From Selaginella moellendorffii (lineage: Eukaryota > Streptophyta > Lycopodiopsida > Selaginellales > Selaginellaceae): a stretch of DNA of 64,000 bases. The notes below the pieces were generated by a model. It saw nothing but the letters and a program-made list of their open reading frames with translations, ran no database searches and was not told the origin of the DNA. Position numbers and translations under genes: made by a program. This document shows, piece by piece, positions 31,617 to 43,944 of this stretch (its first letter is position 1; each line of letters opens with the position of its first letter). The stretch spans positions 152,598-216,597 of the forward strand of contig NW_003314367.1 in the NCBI RefSeq assembly GCF_000143415.4, in the 5' to 3' direction.

Positions 31617-32673
31617 TCACCGGCCAGTTCTTCTATGGTTTATAACAGTGTCCAAACACCAATTTCCGTCAAACTTGTCACCCGTGATGAATCCTGGATG
31701 GTACCGGGCAGAGGGTAGTGATAGTAAACGTGTTGGAGAGAATAGTAGGAAGACACTTAAGATACTTCACAAACTCGTCTTTACCTTCACCTCTTGCCTG
31801 AGCGATCAGAATGTTGTGGTAGTACATGAATTCTTGCTTCGTGTCCATGACCATATTGCAAACCTTGTCCGCTGCACTCTGGAATGTCTCCACCTTTGGA
31901 TCCGAAAGAAGCAGCAACACTGGAAGATTCAGCAGTTTGTTGCATACGAACTCCTTCGCAAACGGGAGAATATCGTTGTGCATAGATACATAGTTAATCC
32001 CGGCATTTCGCAGAATTAGATAGTCCTCTGATTCCATGTCCACGTCCGGAACTGCGACTTCAAGCGCCATCTCTATGGAGCTGAAGATAGGCTCTAATAA
32101 GACTTCAAACCTTCTCCATTCGATATACTGCTTGACAGATGACAACTTGGGCCTGCTTGCCATTCTGCTGAGTGCATACCTCTCAAAACTGTGCTACAAA
32201 ATGAGCATACACTATGGATGATCTTATCTCAGTAACAAGCTCTTTAGTGGCACTGGAAGGTGATTGTCCGATGCCTGGATCTTGACTTCAGGATTGTGTA
32301 GATGATTCAGGATTGTGGAGTAGTAATCTTGAAGAATGCTAGCAGTCTCAAGCAACCCCCCGTCAACCAAGTCGTCCAGTAATGTAGCCCACAAGCAGTA
32401 CTATGAGCATGTGAGAGCACTTTTCCTGGACCCAATCGGCACTACCGGAGTTCCGAACAGTGGGATCTCCCAATCTTCCAAAGCCTTTTTATCCGCGGCT
32501 GTCATTTTTGGATCCATGAACTTGTATGCCCATTCATGGGCCTTGCTGGATGCATAAGCGCTATCTGGATGGCGAGGGACTGGAGGAATCAAGCTGGGTA
32601 CCTTTGGGAGATGGAAATTCTTGGGGCCTAGCAACTTTCCAACAGCATAGATCTTCTCTAGAGCTGGAGCCAT
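31617..32673 (-). pseudogene. Microbial-type terpene synthase pseudogene
   Basis: Close paralogue of the intact gene at 15883-16959, opposite strand. The first 90 residues are open (PALEKIYAVGKLLGPKNFHL). The frame then breaks near 32400, where LLDDLVDGGLLE preserves a DDxxD-like motif. It breaks again near 32230 and opens from about 32163 (ASRPKLSSVKQYIEWRRFEV). The NSE site reads HNDILPFAKE, with the Ser replaced by Pro. The C-terminus shifts frame after LPTILSNTF near 31730, although the nucleotide match runs to the parental stop at 31617. At least three frameshifts plus the active-site change make it non-functional. Confidence 0.9.
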
Positions 32674-32869
32674 GAAATGGAGCTATTTGATACAAAGCAA
32701 CTACAACCTTTATATACATTATTGTTGGTAAGAACACGACTCACAAAGAAAGTGTTGCAAAGACGTTAGAATGTTGCTCATGTAAGGAACAAAACAACTT
32801 TTGTATGGTCATCATAAAAGCTACAAGTCGTGGGAATATCTGAAGAGATACCAAGAATCTTGTGTATCC

Positions 32870-33120
32870 AGTTCTTCATAACAGTGTCCAAAACACCAGT
32901 TTCCATCAAACTCCATCAGCAGGGTGGTAACGTGTAGTGATATTCACGGGCGTTGGATAGAACTGAGTAGTTTCAAGTTGCTGACCGGCCACCGCTTCTT
33001 TCGGATCCGGCGGTGGGGACGTTCCAGGGGCGGTTTGCAAGATGGTTCATGTCTGGAACTGTGACTGCGAGTGACATTTCTACGAAGCTGAAGAAAGGCT
33101 CTCCAGTCTATATACTTTTA
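32870..33120 (-). pseudogene. Third terpene synthase remnant
   Basis: Pieces of the 3' half of the terpene synthase are recognisable. The segment CAGTGTCCAAAACACCAGTT near 32882 matches the parental C-terminus. The piece around 33050-33090 matches the VAVPD region with most of the sequence between lost. It is tandem to the pseudogene at 31617-32673 and far more deleted. Confidence 0.65.
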
Positions 33121-33686
33121 AGTGATTCAGTTTTTATTGCTATAGAAGATGAAGAGAAAAAAAAAGAAACTCAATCACTGGATCAGTATGCACGATGCAA
33201 GGATGACCAGCCAACACAAAAAGGCAAGAGTTACTTAGATTAAGTGGATTCTCTGAAAAAGAAAATGTTATGGATGTAAGCTATGGTTCTTTCTTATCAA
33301 GGCTGTTACATTTGTCACTGATGACCTATGATTGAATGTGGTGTGGTCAACTCTACCGAACATTGAGAAATATTGAGGCACTTGTTTTTGGAAAGATCGA
33401 GCCAAGATCTTTCTCCCCAAGATCACTCCTTCTCCAAAGCACTTTTAAAATTTTTTTTCCATATGGCCTTTCAATTCTTTCTTTGCTCTTTCTTTTACAC
33501 TGGCTAGACCGCTGCCACGATGGATGCGAGGCAAAAGTGATCCAATGACATGAGCGGCGTTTTTCCGGTTGGCAGTCCACGTCATCCCCAGACCACGTGT
33601 TCTTGGTACATTGACCACACGCTCGCCTTGTGGTGACATTCATTCGTGGAATCCTCTAACCTAGCCCGCAGGTAGTGTTCTTGGCG
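33121..33686. other. Intergenic region upstream of the BRUTUS-like gene
   Basis: AT-rich to about 33480, then mixed composition. Open frames at 33336-33643 show no recognised motif. No repeat or RNA gene is seen. Confidence 0.4.
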
Positions 33687-36600
33687 ATGGCACTGGAGCT
33701 CGACGGTGCCACCGGCAGCGATGAGAGCGCGATTCAGCAGCAGGATAGATCTTTCTCCAGGGAATCGCTGCCGCCGATGTTTGTGATCGTGTATTTCCAC
33801 AAGGCTATTCGTCTGGAGCTGGAGCGCATCCACGAGACGGCAATGTCGATGGATAGGAGCAGCGGGCAGGATTTTAGATCCCTGGCGGAGAGGTACAATT
33901 TCTTGAGAGAAATCTACGAGCACCACAGCCAGGCGGAAGATGAGGTGATTGCTAAGGTGTGAGAATTGTCAATGTCGACTATACGTTTTTTTCTTTTCCA
34001 GGTGATTCTTCCGGCTCTAGAATCTCGCGTCAAGAACGTCGCGCGCTCGTATTGCTTGGAGCATGTTGTGGAGAACGATCTACTCAACGAAATGTCCCAG
34101 CTTCTCTCCACACATTTGGGGGATCAAACCGATTCGTCATGGCAGGAAATCATCTCTTGCACGGAAGCAGTGCAAAGAACAGTATGCCAGCACCTTTCGA
34201 AAGAAGAAGGCCAGGTAAGTAACTTTGGACAAAGTGTTTCCATTGTTTCTATACGGTTTTTCTACTTCTTTTCCAGGTCATTCCGCTGCTCATGCAGTAC
34301 TATAATCGCGAAGAACAAGCTAGCCTTGTCTGGCAGTTTATGGGCAATATTCCTGTGAAGCTCATGGAGATCTTTCTTCCGTGGCTTGCTTCCTCCTTGA
34401 CTTTGGAAGAATGTAAACACATGGAACTTTGCTTTCGGGAAATCGTTCCAGCAGAAGAGCTTCTACAGGAGGTAAGATTTTGGTACGTAACACCCCAACT
34501 GCACAGTTTTGAACGAATGCATGTAGGTAATTACTGAATGGTTTAAACGGGACCACAGTAAATTCAGGCTGGGGGCCAACAGAGCTCCAAAGACCACTCC
34601 AAAACCTGCGAAGCAAGCTGGAACCGACGTCCGGTTTATCACGCGATCGCCACTCAACGATTTACTTCACTGGCATCAGGCTATAAAGCGCGAACTTCTT
34701 AACATAACTGAGGAGATCAAGGATTTGACGTCACTGGCAACCTTGAGCGAGCGAATGGAGTTTGTAAGTAAAGTATGGAGTTTTCACAGGTGTGTTTTTC
34801 CATGCTTGGTGAATAACAGAGCTGAATGTGTGTTTACAGTGCAGCTGAGGATAAGTTCGTGTTTCCTCCAATTGGCAAGAAACTTGATCATGCTGTACAA
34901 GACGAAGTGTGCAGTGAGGCTTTGAGAGTACTTGAAAATACTCTTAAAAACAACTGCAGCTCAACTGCTGTCATCACCCAGGCTGAGCTTTTACTTGATG
35001 CTGTTGAAGCACATTTCTCTATTGAAGAAACTGAGGTAACGATTCCTTCGGTTGTGTCGTTTCTCATTCATTCTTGAACAGTTCTTACCTCTTGCAAGTA
35101 AGCTTTTCAGCATTGACGAGCAGCGAACGTTGGTTTATGAAAGCCTCAAAACCATGCCTTTGGTTTTCTTGAGGCGAGTCCTTCCATGGATTGTTAACTG
35201 CGTTACTGCCAAGGAGGCGAAAGATATGCTTGTTAACATAAGACTGGCAGGTCTGTTTTATTTTCTAAAGCTTTTCTCGAGATTCAATGCGTTTTTTCTG
35301 CAGCACCTCAGGGTGACAGCATCCTGGTTGCTCTGCTGACGGGGTGGGCTTGCGAAAACCATTCGCATGTTTGGGATCTCTTAAAAAATGAGAGCCTAAA
35401 GGTTTCAGGAAAAAGGAGCTGTCAGTTGGCAGCCGACAGGCCTTCGAAGCTTTTCCGGAGTGAATTGAGTCTGTTGTCCAAGTCACTGCAGCTGGAGCCT
35501 GATTTGAAAGGAAGCAAGCGGTCCACAGGGAAGCAGCAACTGAAACCAATCGACCAGATTTTCCAGTTTCACAAGGCAATAAGAAAAGACCTGGAGTATT
35601 TGGACGTAGAATCAGCGCGACTCTTGGACTGCACCGACGAGTTCCTGGGACAGTTTAGAGGAAGGTTCTACTTCTTATGGGGCCTGTATCGTGCTCACAG
35701 CAGTGCCGAAGACACCATTGTCTTCCCGGCACTGGAGGCAAAGGAGGCTCTACTCAACGTCAGCCACTCTTACATGATAGATCACAGGCAGGAAGAGGAT
35801 CTCTTCAACGAGATTTCAGCGATTTTGTCAACATTTTCGAGCCTTGTCACCCAATCTCAGGAGAAAACAGAAGGGGATGAAGCACACCAACACTTTCTTG
35901 CTGCAAAGCTGCAGCGCATGTGCAAGTCCATGCGCATTTGCCTCGGGAAGCACGTTGACAGGGAAGAGTCCGAGCTCTGGCCACTTTTCGACAAACACTT
36001 CTCAGTCCAAGAGCAAGACAAAGTGATGGCCAGGATAATAGGATCGACTGGTGCAGAAGTTATCCAAGCCATGCTACCGTGGGTGACAGCCGTTTTGACC
36101 GAAGAAGAGCGTAACTCGATGATGGAAACATGGGAACAGGCAACTCGAAACACTTTGTTTCAAGATTGGTTGAGTGCCTGGTGGACGGCGCCGTCGACGT
36201 CGCGCCAACGACCTACAAAAGAGACTTCTGTATCTACAAAAGACTGCCTACAGTCTTTGGTCGAGTACTTTTCTGAAGGAAAGGATACAGGTGGTGACAC
36301 TCGTGATGACTCTGAAACGTTCAAGCCGGGTTGGCCTGAAATTTTCAGGCTCAACCAGGAAGAACTGGAGGCCGCAGTTCGAAAGCTATCTACTGATGCG
36401 TCACTAGATCCTCGCCGCAAAGCTTACCTCATGCAGAACCTGATGACATGGTAAGCAAGTCATTAAATTACGCTTTCGACTGATCAAACCTTTTACACGA
36501 GCAGCCGTTGGATGGTTGCTCAGCAAAAGCTTCGCGATCAGCGATTGACGGATTCGGAACCGGCTCCAAGCTATGCTGACGAAGAAAACAAAGTTTTTGG

Positions 36601-37591
36601 CTGCAAGCACTACCGTAGGAACTGCAAACTTCGGGCTGCCTGTTGTGGTAGCTTGTTCACTTGCAGGCTTTGCCACGATGAAGCCAGTGACCATACAATG
36701 GACAGGTACGCTTCTTGTCTTTATTTTCAATCGCCGAGGCATTTTTTTTCTGATCTTGCCAGGTACCAGACCTCAGAGATGCTGTGCATGCAGTGTCTAA
36801 AGGTTCAGCCTGTTGGGCCAAACTGCACCACACCGTCGTGCAATCGTTTCTGCATGGCGCGGTATTACTGCCCCATCTGCAAGTTTTTCGACGACGACTC
36901 GAAAAGGTTTGTCCAATGACAGATTCTACTTGACAGGCTAAAACTTTAGTTTGCAGGAGCATTTATCATTGTCCTTTCTGCAACATTTGCAGAGTGGGAT
37001 CTGGTTTAGGCCAGGAGTTTTTCCATTGCTTGGTATGCAACGGATGCATGTCCAAGACTCTGGAGCAGAGCCACATCTGCAGGGAGAAAGGAACAGAAAC
37101 GGACTGTCCTATCTGCTGCGAGCAGATTTTTTCGTCGGTGCCCGACGTGAAGAGCCTTCCATGCGGGCATTATATGCATTCGTCATGCTTTTTGGTAAGT
37201 GCTCTTTTCCTCGTTTTTGTATCCTTTTACGCCGATGCTTCTTGTAGGCCTACAGCAGCAACCATTATACGTGCCCGATATGCTGCAAGACATTGGGCGA
37301 CATGGGAGTAAGTATTTAAAGTGAAGTTTAGAGCTACGACTGATCGATCAAGTTTCAGCTATATTTTGGCTTGTTGGATGCTCTCATGGAGGCAGAGCAA
37401 CTTCCCGAGGAGTACCGTGGCCGCAAAGAGGTGCAGTGCAATCTTCCAATCATTTCTCACGAGAGCTCATCTTTGCTGTGGAATTGTAGACTATCTTTTG
37501 CAACGATTGCGAGCGGAAGGGAGAGGCCCAATTTCATTGGCTTTACCACAAGTGTGGCGCATGCGGCTCGTTCAACACGAAGACTATATAA
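33687..37591 (+). CDS. BRUTUS-like E3 ligase with hemerythrin domains, CHY/CTCHY zinc fingers, RING and zinc ribbon
   Basis: Plant BRUTUS/BTSL proteins sense iron through hemerythrin domains and ubiquitinate transcription factors of the iron-deficiency response. ATG 33687 (ALELDGATGSDES) is the first in frame. Three hemerythrin regions are visible: FHKAIRLELERI with YEHHSQAEDEVIAK (33800-33960); LLHWHQAIKRELLNI with HFSIEETE (34670-35035); and FQFHKAIRKDLEYLD, RAHSSAEDTIVFPALE and HVDREESELWPLFDKH (35560-36010). Then the CHY finger FGCKHYRRNCKLRAACC and CRLCHDEASDH, the CTCHY finger MQCLKVQPVGPNC and YYCPICKFFD, RING CPICCEQIF ... CGHYMHSSCF ... YTCPICCKTL, and the C-terminal ribbon CNDCERKGEAQFHWLYHKC. 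TAA at 37589-37591. About 13 introns, mostly 50-90 bp. All metal-binding segments look intact. Confidence 0.93.
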
Positions 37592-37862
37592 ACTTTCCTT
37601 TTTGTATCGACGTGCAGAAGGTAAGCGGCTTGATCTACGACTTCTTCCTTCGCTTCCTCGCTAATGCAAACACTTCCTCCAGAATTTGACTTTCCTCGAG
37701 TTTTCGGTCAAGTCAGCATGAACATGTAAGCCGGCCCTGGTAACGAGGGAAGATGTGAAGAAGCAGGAGACGGAAGCTCGGAGGGTGTTTCTGGAGGAAG
37801 CTCTCCTCGCAATATATCCAAGGGCGGGGCGCTATCTTGCGACCAGATGCTCGAGTGCTGCA

Positions 37863-38738
37863 ATGAGTTCCACAGGGGGGCCGCCGGGCGATTTCTCTCC
37901 AAACAGCTCCGCGAGGATCAATGCCACAATTGGCATAGCGGCATTCGTGGTGATCTTCGGCTGCGTGGCCTTCTTCATCACACTGGATCTGTGCCTCCGC
38001 GTGCTGTTGCGGCGGTACACGGGGATAATTCCGCTGGGGCAGCGGCAGCCAGGGACAGGAACTCACGTGAATCTGCTCAACAAAGGCCTGGACCAAGGCG
38101 TGATCGATTCGCTGCTACCAGCTTTCGTCTACGGCAAAGAAGGATATGTGGGGGCAACGACAGAGTGCGCGGTCTGCCTCTCCGAGTTTGAAGATGGCGA
38201 GCGAGGAAGGCTCCTCCCGAAATGCAACCATGCCTTCCACGCCGGCTGCATCGATATGTGGTTTCAGTCGCACGCGACGTGCCCGATCTGCCGGAGCCCA
38301 GTCGTGGACAATCCGGATGCGAGTTCCAGCGCTGGAGCTGCTACTGCTACTGCGACTGCGACTGCTACTATCACCATCAGCGAGAGCGAGAGCTCACGAG
38401 ACAACGCTCCAGCGAGTCCTATCCAAGTCGCTTCTTCTTCTTCTCTTTCCTCGGAGGATCTAGCGGAGCTGCAAGGCTCCTCCTCTCATCCGGCTGCTCC
38501 AGTGGTTATCATCATCCCTCGAATGGAGGAGGATGGCTCGAGCACCGGTGCTGCCGATGGTTTGTCGTCTGCTCGATCGTCCTTCCACTCGGTGATCGAT
38601 GTGAATAAGGAGCAGCAGCCCGAGCCCAAGTCGCCGGTTGTGGCTGCGACGACGATGGAGCGATTGCGGAGCCTGGGAAGAATTTTGAGCCGGCGAGACT
38701 TGGGGAGTACCACGCAGCTTCCCAGTCCACGGGTTTGA
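37863..38738 (+). CDS. ATL-type RING-H2 E3 ubiquitin ligase, intronless
   Basis: Start ATG 37863 gives [16 protein letters not shown]; an in-frame ATG at 37755 would add 36 residues but lies in sequence without ATL character. One transmembrane helix ([20 protein letters not shown]), the GLD motif ([20 protein letters not shown]) and RING-H2 [20 protein letters not shown] with [19 protein letters not shown] then PICR follow in canonical ATL order. The C-terminal half is Ser/Ala/Thr-rich with a low-complexity Ala-Thr run ([15 protein letters not shown]) and a terminal basic segment. Members act at membranes in defence and carbon/nitrogen signalling; the specific role here is unknown. Confidence 0.93.
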   Translation: MSSTGGPPGDFSPNSSARINATIGIAAFVVIFGCVAFFITLDLCLRVLLRRYTGIIPLGQRQPGTGTHVNLLNKGLDQGVIDSLLPAFVYGKEGYVGATTECAVCLSEFEDGERGRLLPKCNHAFHAGCIDMWFQSHATCPICRSPVVDNPDASSSAGAATATATATATITISESESSRDNAPASPIQVASSSSLSSEDLAELQGSSSHPAAPVVIIIPRMEEDGSSTGAADGLSSARSSFHSVIDVNKEQQPEPKSPVVAATTMERLRSLGRILSRRDLGSTTQLPSPRV

Positions 38739-38980
38739 AAGGTTTTTTGTTCTTGTTCTTGGAGCTTGAAAAGTTTTGTTCTTGTTCTTGGAACTTGTTT
38801 GTACATAAACATAGACAAAATTATTCTATGGAACATTCTTTTGATTAAAACTCTTCTAGAACTACCAAGCCTCACTTTTTTAGCTTGAATTCGACCATCT
38901 CTCGGTAACTTGATTTGATGACTCCTTCCAGCCAAGAACATTGGGCTTCCTAGATTTCACTAAATCCGCCTATGTACAAG

Positions 38981-40926
38981 TCATACCTCGCGGATGTTCA
39001 TGTGCCACGAGAGCGTTCCACCCTGCTCCCCGACCAGTTTCAACGCCTTGTTCGAGTGCCCGTTTATAAATCTCTTCGTGACCTGCAAGGAAAAAGGAAT
39101 CGCGTGCCTGAGTTTTTCAAGACGAGCAGCAGCGAGTACCTGGGTGCAACCAAAGAGCCCGAGCTCCACGAGATTGGGACAGGAGTCCGCCAGGAATCCA
39201 AACCCGTCCTCGGTCGCCCTGCGGCAAAAGGACGCATTTAGTGTTTCTAGTGTCCGGCTTGCGTGCTTTGCAAGAGCCACTAGCGTCCGGTCGCCAGCCT
39301 GAGAAAGAAAGGACGCAGTGAGGTTTAGAGAAGCTTGGATCGCTTCATAAATGATCGACGTGCCTTTTTCACGCTTGCGATGGACAGGTTGCGCAGTGAG
39401 CTTCCAGCGGCCGCGACAAAGTCCGCCAGTACCTCATCACTGAGAAAAAAAACAAAACAAAACTTGTGTAAGTAAGAGATGAGAAGAAGGGCAGCAAAGA
39501 TACCTGAAGTCGCCTCCGTCCAACGATAACTTACAAAGTGTCTTACAGCCTTCTGTAAGATGGTGTAAGGTGACGTCTGTAAGCTCCAAGCCTTCTAAGT
39601 GCAAGCTTTTCAAAGTAGAACCGCAAGCTGCGACAGCCGCCATGCCGTGGTCCGTAACACTGCACAAAACAATCCCGCGGATCTCAGTGAGAAGTAAAAG
39701 CAGCAAAGACGGTTGGTTACCTGCAATGCGAGATATTGAGCTCTTCCAGTTTCAGCCCCCTAGCCACCATGAGCTCACTCAGCACTTCGTCGGTGACTTC
39801 TTTCACGCTGGCGAGAGAAAGAACCGTGAGCTCAGGCAGCCTCAAAAGGGAAGGCAACACTTTTCTCCCAATAATCCCATCACATCCTTCCAGTGAAAGG
39901 CTCTGGAGGAAAGGCCCGTGAAAGGTTGCTAGCTCCTGGACGGACGACTCGGTAATACAGCAGCACTCGACAAGCTCCACGTCTCTCAGACCTCTGGTGG
40001 CTGATTGTATTAGTGCGCGCAGTCCCGAGTCTGACACGCGATAGTTCCCATGCAGCCGAAGCTTCCTCAGCTTTGGAAACGCGAATCTCAGCAGCATTTG
40101 GTCGGAGAGAGCTCGGCCACAAAACCCGAGCTCCAAAGCCTGGAAATTAAAAAAAAAAAAAGCTTGGAGAGAGAGAGGGAAGGAGACAAACCTGCACTTC
40201 ATCAAGGGAAGAGTTCTCCATCAGCTCGGTGAACTCCTTCTCCGGGATTTTGCTGCAATCCGGGAGCAAGATCTGCGAGAGAGGTCCTGCCATGATTATC
40301 TGGGCTGCCTTTGGAGTGATCTTCCCAAGCTCGTATAGCTTGGACGTAATGCAACACTTTAAGGCCTCCGGCACCCCTTCCAAGGACTCGACGTGATCGA
40401 TCTTCTGGCAGAGAAGCTCGATACACATAGAGAACAGAGACGGAGGCGCGCCAGGCAAATCCACATCGGGAGAAGAGCCCCTCGATGGTTCCCACTCGAT
40501 GATCTTAGGAGGCGGCGGTTCGACCGGCTTGGGAGCTTCCGCAAGATCATCGTTCATGAAATCCTCGTCGCCGTCAATCTGTGCCCGCCTCTGTGGCTGC
40601 CTCGCTCTGGAGAAGAGCTCTTCCTTGTTGTCGGCGCTGTAGCGAGCATAGAACGCGGCCCTGTGCCGAGCGGTGGTGAGATTCTTGGCCTTGAGCCTAT
40701 TCCTCGTCTCGCGCCCGGTATCGAGATCCATCGCCGGCTCCCGCTCCGGCTCTGGCACTGGCGGCTGCTCCTCGATTTCCATGGCCTCGGCCTCCGATTC
40801 GGATTCCACCGTCACTTTGGCCTTACCTTTCCTTCTAGTCCTGGCTTGATCGTCGTCGGAGGAAGCATCGCTCTCCTGCGCGGTGGCGCGGCGCAGGGCA
40901 GCGCGACGGCGTCTCCGGAGCTCCAT
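38981..40926 (-). CDS. RAD7-like leucine-rich repeat protein (block A, best-preserved copy)
   Basis: ATG at 40924-40926 gives MELRRRRRAALRRATAQESD. The N-terminal part is charged and disordered (acidic ESESEAEAMEIEEQ). Then come KNLTTARHRAAFYARYSADN and a RAD7-type segment, FSMCIELLCQKIDHVESLEG and LPDCSKIPEKEFTELMENSS. LRRs of the RNI/AMN1 type follow over four further exons (LRKLRLHGNYRVSDSGLRAL, LQSLSLEGCDGIIGRKVLP, LKSLHLEGLELTDVTLHHL, LETLNASFCRRATEDGFGFL, LVELGLFGCTQV), ending GTLSWHMNIREV at TGA 38981-38983. Yeast Rad7 is a subunit of a nucleotide-excision-repair ubiquitin ligase; plant relatives are poorly studied. Only 102 bp separate its start from the stop of the upstream same-strand gene. 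Shredded copies lie at 44769-45760 and 56470-57090. Confidence 0.85.
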
Positions 40927-41028
40927 CGCTCGCAAGAACCCTAAAATATCGGTCCCTTAGCAATCAAAGCACTTGGAATGGGAAGCTTGTCAAAGAAGAG
41001 CAAAGCGCGGGAACCGTTCGATCCTAGG

Positions 41029-42380
41029 TCACGATGTTACGTACAATGGGCCACTTGTCCACTTTCTTGGCGGGCCGTTCGTACAGTGGTGTAATGGGAC
41101 GTAGGGCGAGGCAGCGTCTTGCTTGGCGCTGCAAGAGATGGCGGCCAGGGGGCCGGATTGGCCTCGCGAATCAATGCTGCTACTCCAGTTCCTGTGCCAC
41201 GGTCGTGGATTCTCGCGATTTCCATCAGTGTAGAGCGGCAGTGGGCCGGAGGCGCTGGATTTCTTCCTCCGGGGCGGATTCTCGGAAATCTTGATCTTGT
41301 CGTGGTGATTTCGCGAGGAGCTGTGGATCTTGGCGCCGGCGTGGTGACTCCGCGAGGATTTGTGGCCGCTGCGCCAGAGTAGGAGCAGCGGATCGATCCA
41401 GGACCAGGATTTCGTCCTCTTTTTCTTGGCGGGGGATTGCTGGCGCCGGCTGTGATCGTCGAGAATAGGAGGGGGCACGAAGTAGACCTTGGCTGTCCGC
41501 TGGTACTTTCCATTGCTCGTGCTCTGCTTGGAAGATTTTGGATGGTGTTCCTGGTGGTTCTTGCCGTCCTCGTGGATCGCTCTCTTGCTGGATGCGGCTG
41601 CTTGCTTGGCGTAGCTCCGAGCTTCCTCTAGCACCTGTGAGGATCGCAGCTCTCCAGATTTGTTCCACATCGAGGATCAATCTCTTACCTGGGCGTAGTC
41701 GACTTCCGGATCGAAGAGGAGCTCCTCCAGGCACGCGGCTTCGATGCTGTGGAGCACAAGAGGAGGAGGGGGAGGAAGAGGAGAAGGATGGCACTCCATC
41801 TCGACTTCTTCCTCATCAAGAGTTACTCGATCCTTGGCAGCTCTCTTCGCTGCAAATGGTAAAATCTATCAACACTTTTCTTCCAGAGCTGCGCTACACT
41901 GACTGACTTACAGGTGCTGGAGCTCCACAGGAAAGCACCCATGATCGTCGCAGCCGCATAAAAAACGAAGAAGGGATGAATCTACCTCTCCTCTTCTTCG
42001 ATCCGGCGAGGATAGATTCAAGACCTGTGTGTGTCTGGACCACCTCGAAGCTGCAAACCGCAGGAACAACAGTGACCTCTGCATTGGATTCACAGAAGTG
42101 AGTTTTTCTTCTTTTCTTTTTCCTTTTTTTCTCTACAGCATTGATCGGCTTACCAGTGTGTGTGCGTTGCCAGGGGTGTTTCAGGAGGATTGATGGCCTC
42201 TTTTGTTCCTTCTCCAAGCCCTGCTCGTGAAACAAAAGTGGAGAAAGCGATGCATGCGTGCTAAGACGCGAGGAGCAAAAACTAAAACCGAGGATCCCAG
42301 CAGTGGTCAACCCTCGACTTAAATACGAGAAGCTCTCGGCTAGCTCCCGGACACTGTAGCAGACTCGGACAGCTTTTCCT
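41029..42380 (-). CDS. Unrecognised basic/Pro-rich protein gene (block A)
   Basis: Function unknown. From the 3' end: a long last exon (41029 to about 41636) reads VLEEARSYAKQAAASSKRAI, then KVYFVPPPILDDHSRR, KKKRTKSWSWIDPLLLLWRS and many Ser/His/Arg, to TGA at 41029-41031. A 54 bp intron precedes it. The exon before reads KRAAKDRVTLDEEEVEMECH, SPLPPPPPLVLHSIEAACLE and ELLFDPEVDYAQ. Another reads EVTVVPAVCSFEVVQTHTGL and ESILAGSKKRR. A phase-1 intron follows HPWQRTHT. Upstream of that the frame is open to about 42390 but has no ATG, so the true start is in an unseen exon or uses another codon. Consistent splicing supports a real gene. Abridged copies lie at 45760-46082 and 57090-57590. Confidence 0.6.
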
Positions 42381-42739
42381 TCCGAGACTCAGGTGCGGCG
42401 CCTCTGCACAAGCTTTGCAAACTGTTCTTTAATTTTTTACTCTTCTTTACTGGCTGGCCCAGCTTTTCAAACGGGGGAGCGAGAGGGAGCAAGCGAGAGC
42501 TCCGATCCGATCACCGCACCGCAAAGGCACCCGTGATTTTTTTCTTGGCGTTACGTAGAATCCCTTTTGGTCTGCCACCGCTTTTCCAAAGAGGTACCTT
42601 TAATTCCTTTATTTGTTTGGCTCTGGGGGAGTATCATGGGAGCACGTTTGGCTTCTGTCTGGCTAGAAAGAATTAGAAGCTTTCATCCTTAAACCGACTC
42701 AAAGCTTGACTTTGATGTGGTTTTCCAGGTATAAAAAGA

Positions 42740-43500
42740 TTATCCTCGCAACTCGGGATCAAAGTGTGCTCGTTTTCCCGTAGGAATGATGTCGTGTTTG
42801 ACAATGTAGGTGGTACGCATGGGAAGAACTTGTATGAGCAGTAGTAGCGAGGTGTGTAAGGAAAAGTTTCTTTCTTCGTTAACTAAAACCTCTGAGAAAA
42901 GATTTACAAAGCTCACATTTGCAGTATGCTGCCGACGGCCGTGAATCTTGTACCCGTCCATGAACTCGAGAGTCAGCCGGCAACAAGTGTTCCCCGAGTT
43001 TTCGAGAATGATGTACTCCAGTCCGGTGATCTCGCAGAACTCCACCGCTTGCAGGGACCATCGGCATCAAGCTGCTTGGTGTCTAAGTAGTCTTGATGTC
43101 CTTGCGATCACCAGTTTCAATTCAAACATAATTCAAGACTAGCTCGTTGGATCTCTTCCCTGTCGGAAGTACACCACCTCTGTCAAGAGTCATCAGGACA
43201 CGTTGGTCGCGTCCCAAACCTGTGCAAACAATTGCTAGAAATATAACTTTTAACGCTTACCCTGGCAAGCTCGTCCGAACTCCCAGTGACGAAATATGAT
43301 CCATTCCCGTTGGGGGCGTCCCATTCCTGGAGAAGAATCCATGGTACCTCCGGGGCATGTAGGAGCTCGTTCCAGAGCTGGCCAGTGGCTCTCTCGCAAG
43401 GGCCGCTCCACAGGAAATGCATGATAAGGATATGGAGATCACCTCGATGATAAGCTCCAACATCAGACCATGTTTCAGCTTGAGTCTGCACGAGCCGTCA
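42740..43500 (-). pseudogene. BRWD (WD40-bromodomain) gene remnant, internally deleted
   Basis: Compared with the longer copy at 52514-55600, this piece joins the N-terminal segment HILIMHFLWSGPCERATGQL (43380-43440) to a WD40 strand, SYFVTGSSDELARV (about 43260-43300). It then joins directly to the C-terminal strand EFCEITGLEYIILENSGNTC (about 42985-43045). The sequence between is missing and the frame is lost several times. A dead, deletion-riddled copy. Confidence 0.75.
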
Positions 43501-43944
43501 GCTAAGCTGCATGAAGATTGAACCCGAGTCTACTTGAAGACAGAAAACTTGAAAGCTTCGATTAAATCGTGTTCCGTTATCATACAAAGCAATTGAAGTG
43601 TACCCAGAAATCCCGGTCTGCTGAATAAATAGTTACACTGATCCACCTACAAGAAAGTACTATTAGACACTGCCAAGCCACGTTCATGTCTATGTTCTTG
43701 CCCGGAAAAGACTTACTATCAGAAGCTCAAGACATGAGCCTTTTTTTTTCGAGGAGACGAAGACCCGAATCAGAAAAAATTTCCTGTCAAAAAACAGAAC
43801 AGTTGGTCGTTTCTATGAATCAACTACTGATCACATGGTCCCACTTACCAACCACTGTGCGGTCTGCACACGACTGGATCAAGCCATTCAAACTCTGATA
43901 AAATATTTTCAAAAAACGCACAAAATCAAAATTCACAAATGCTT

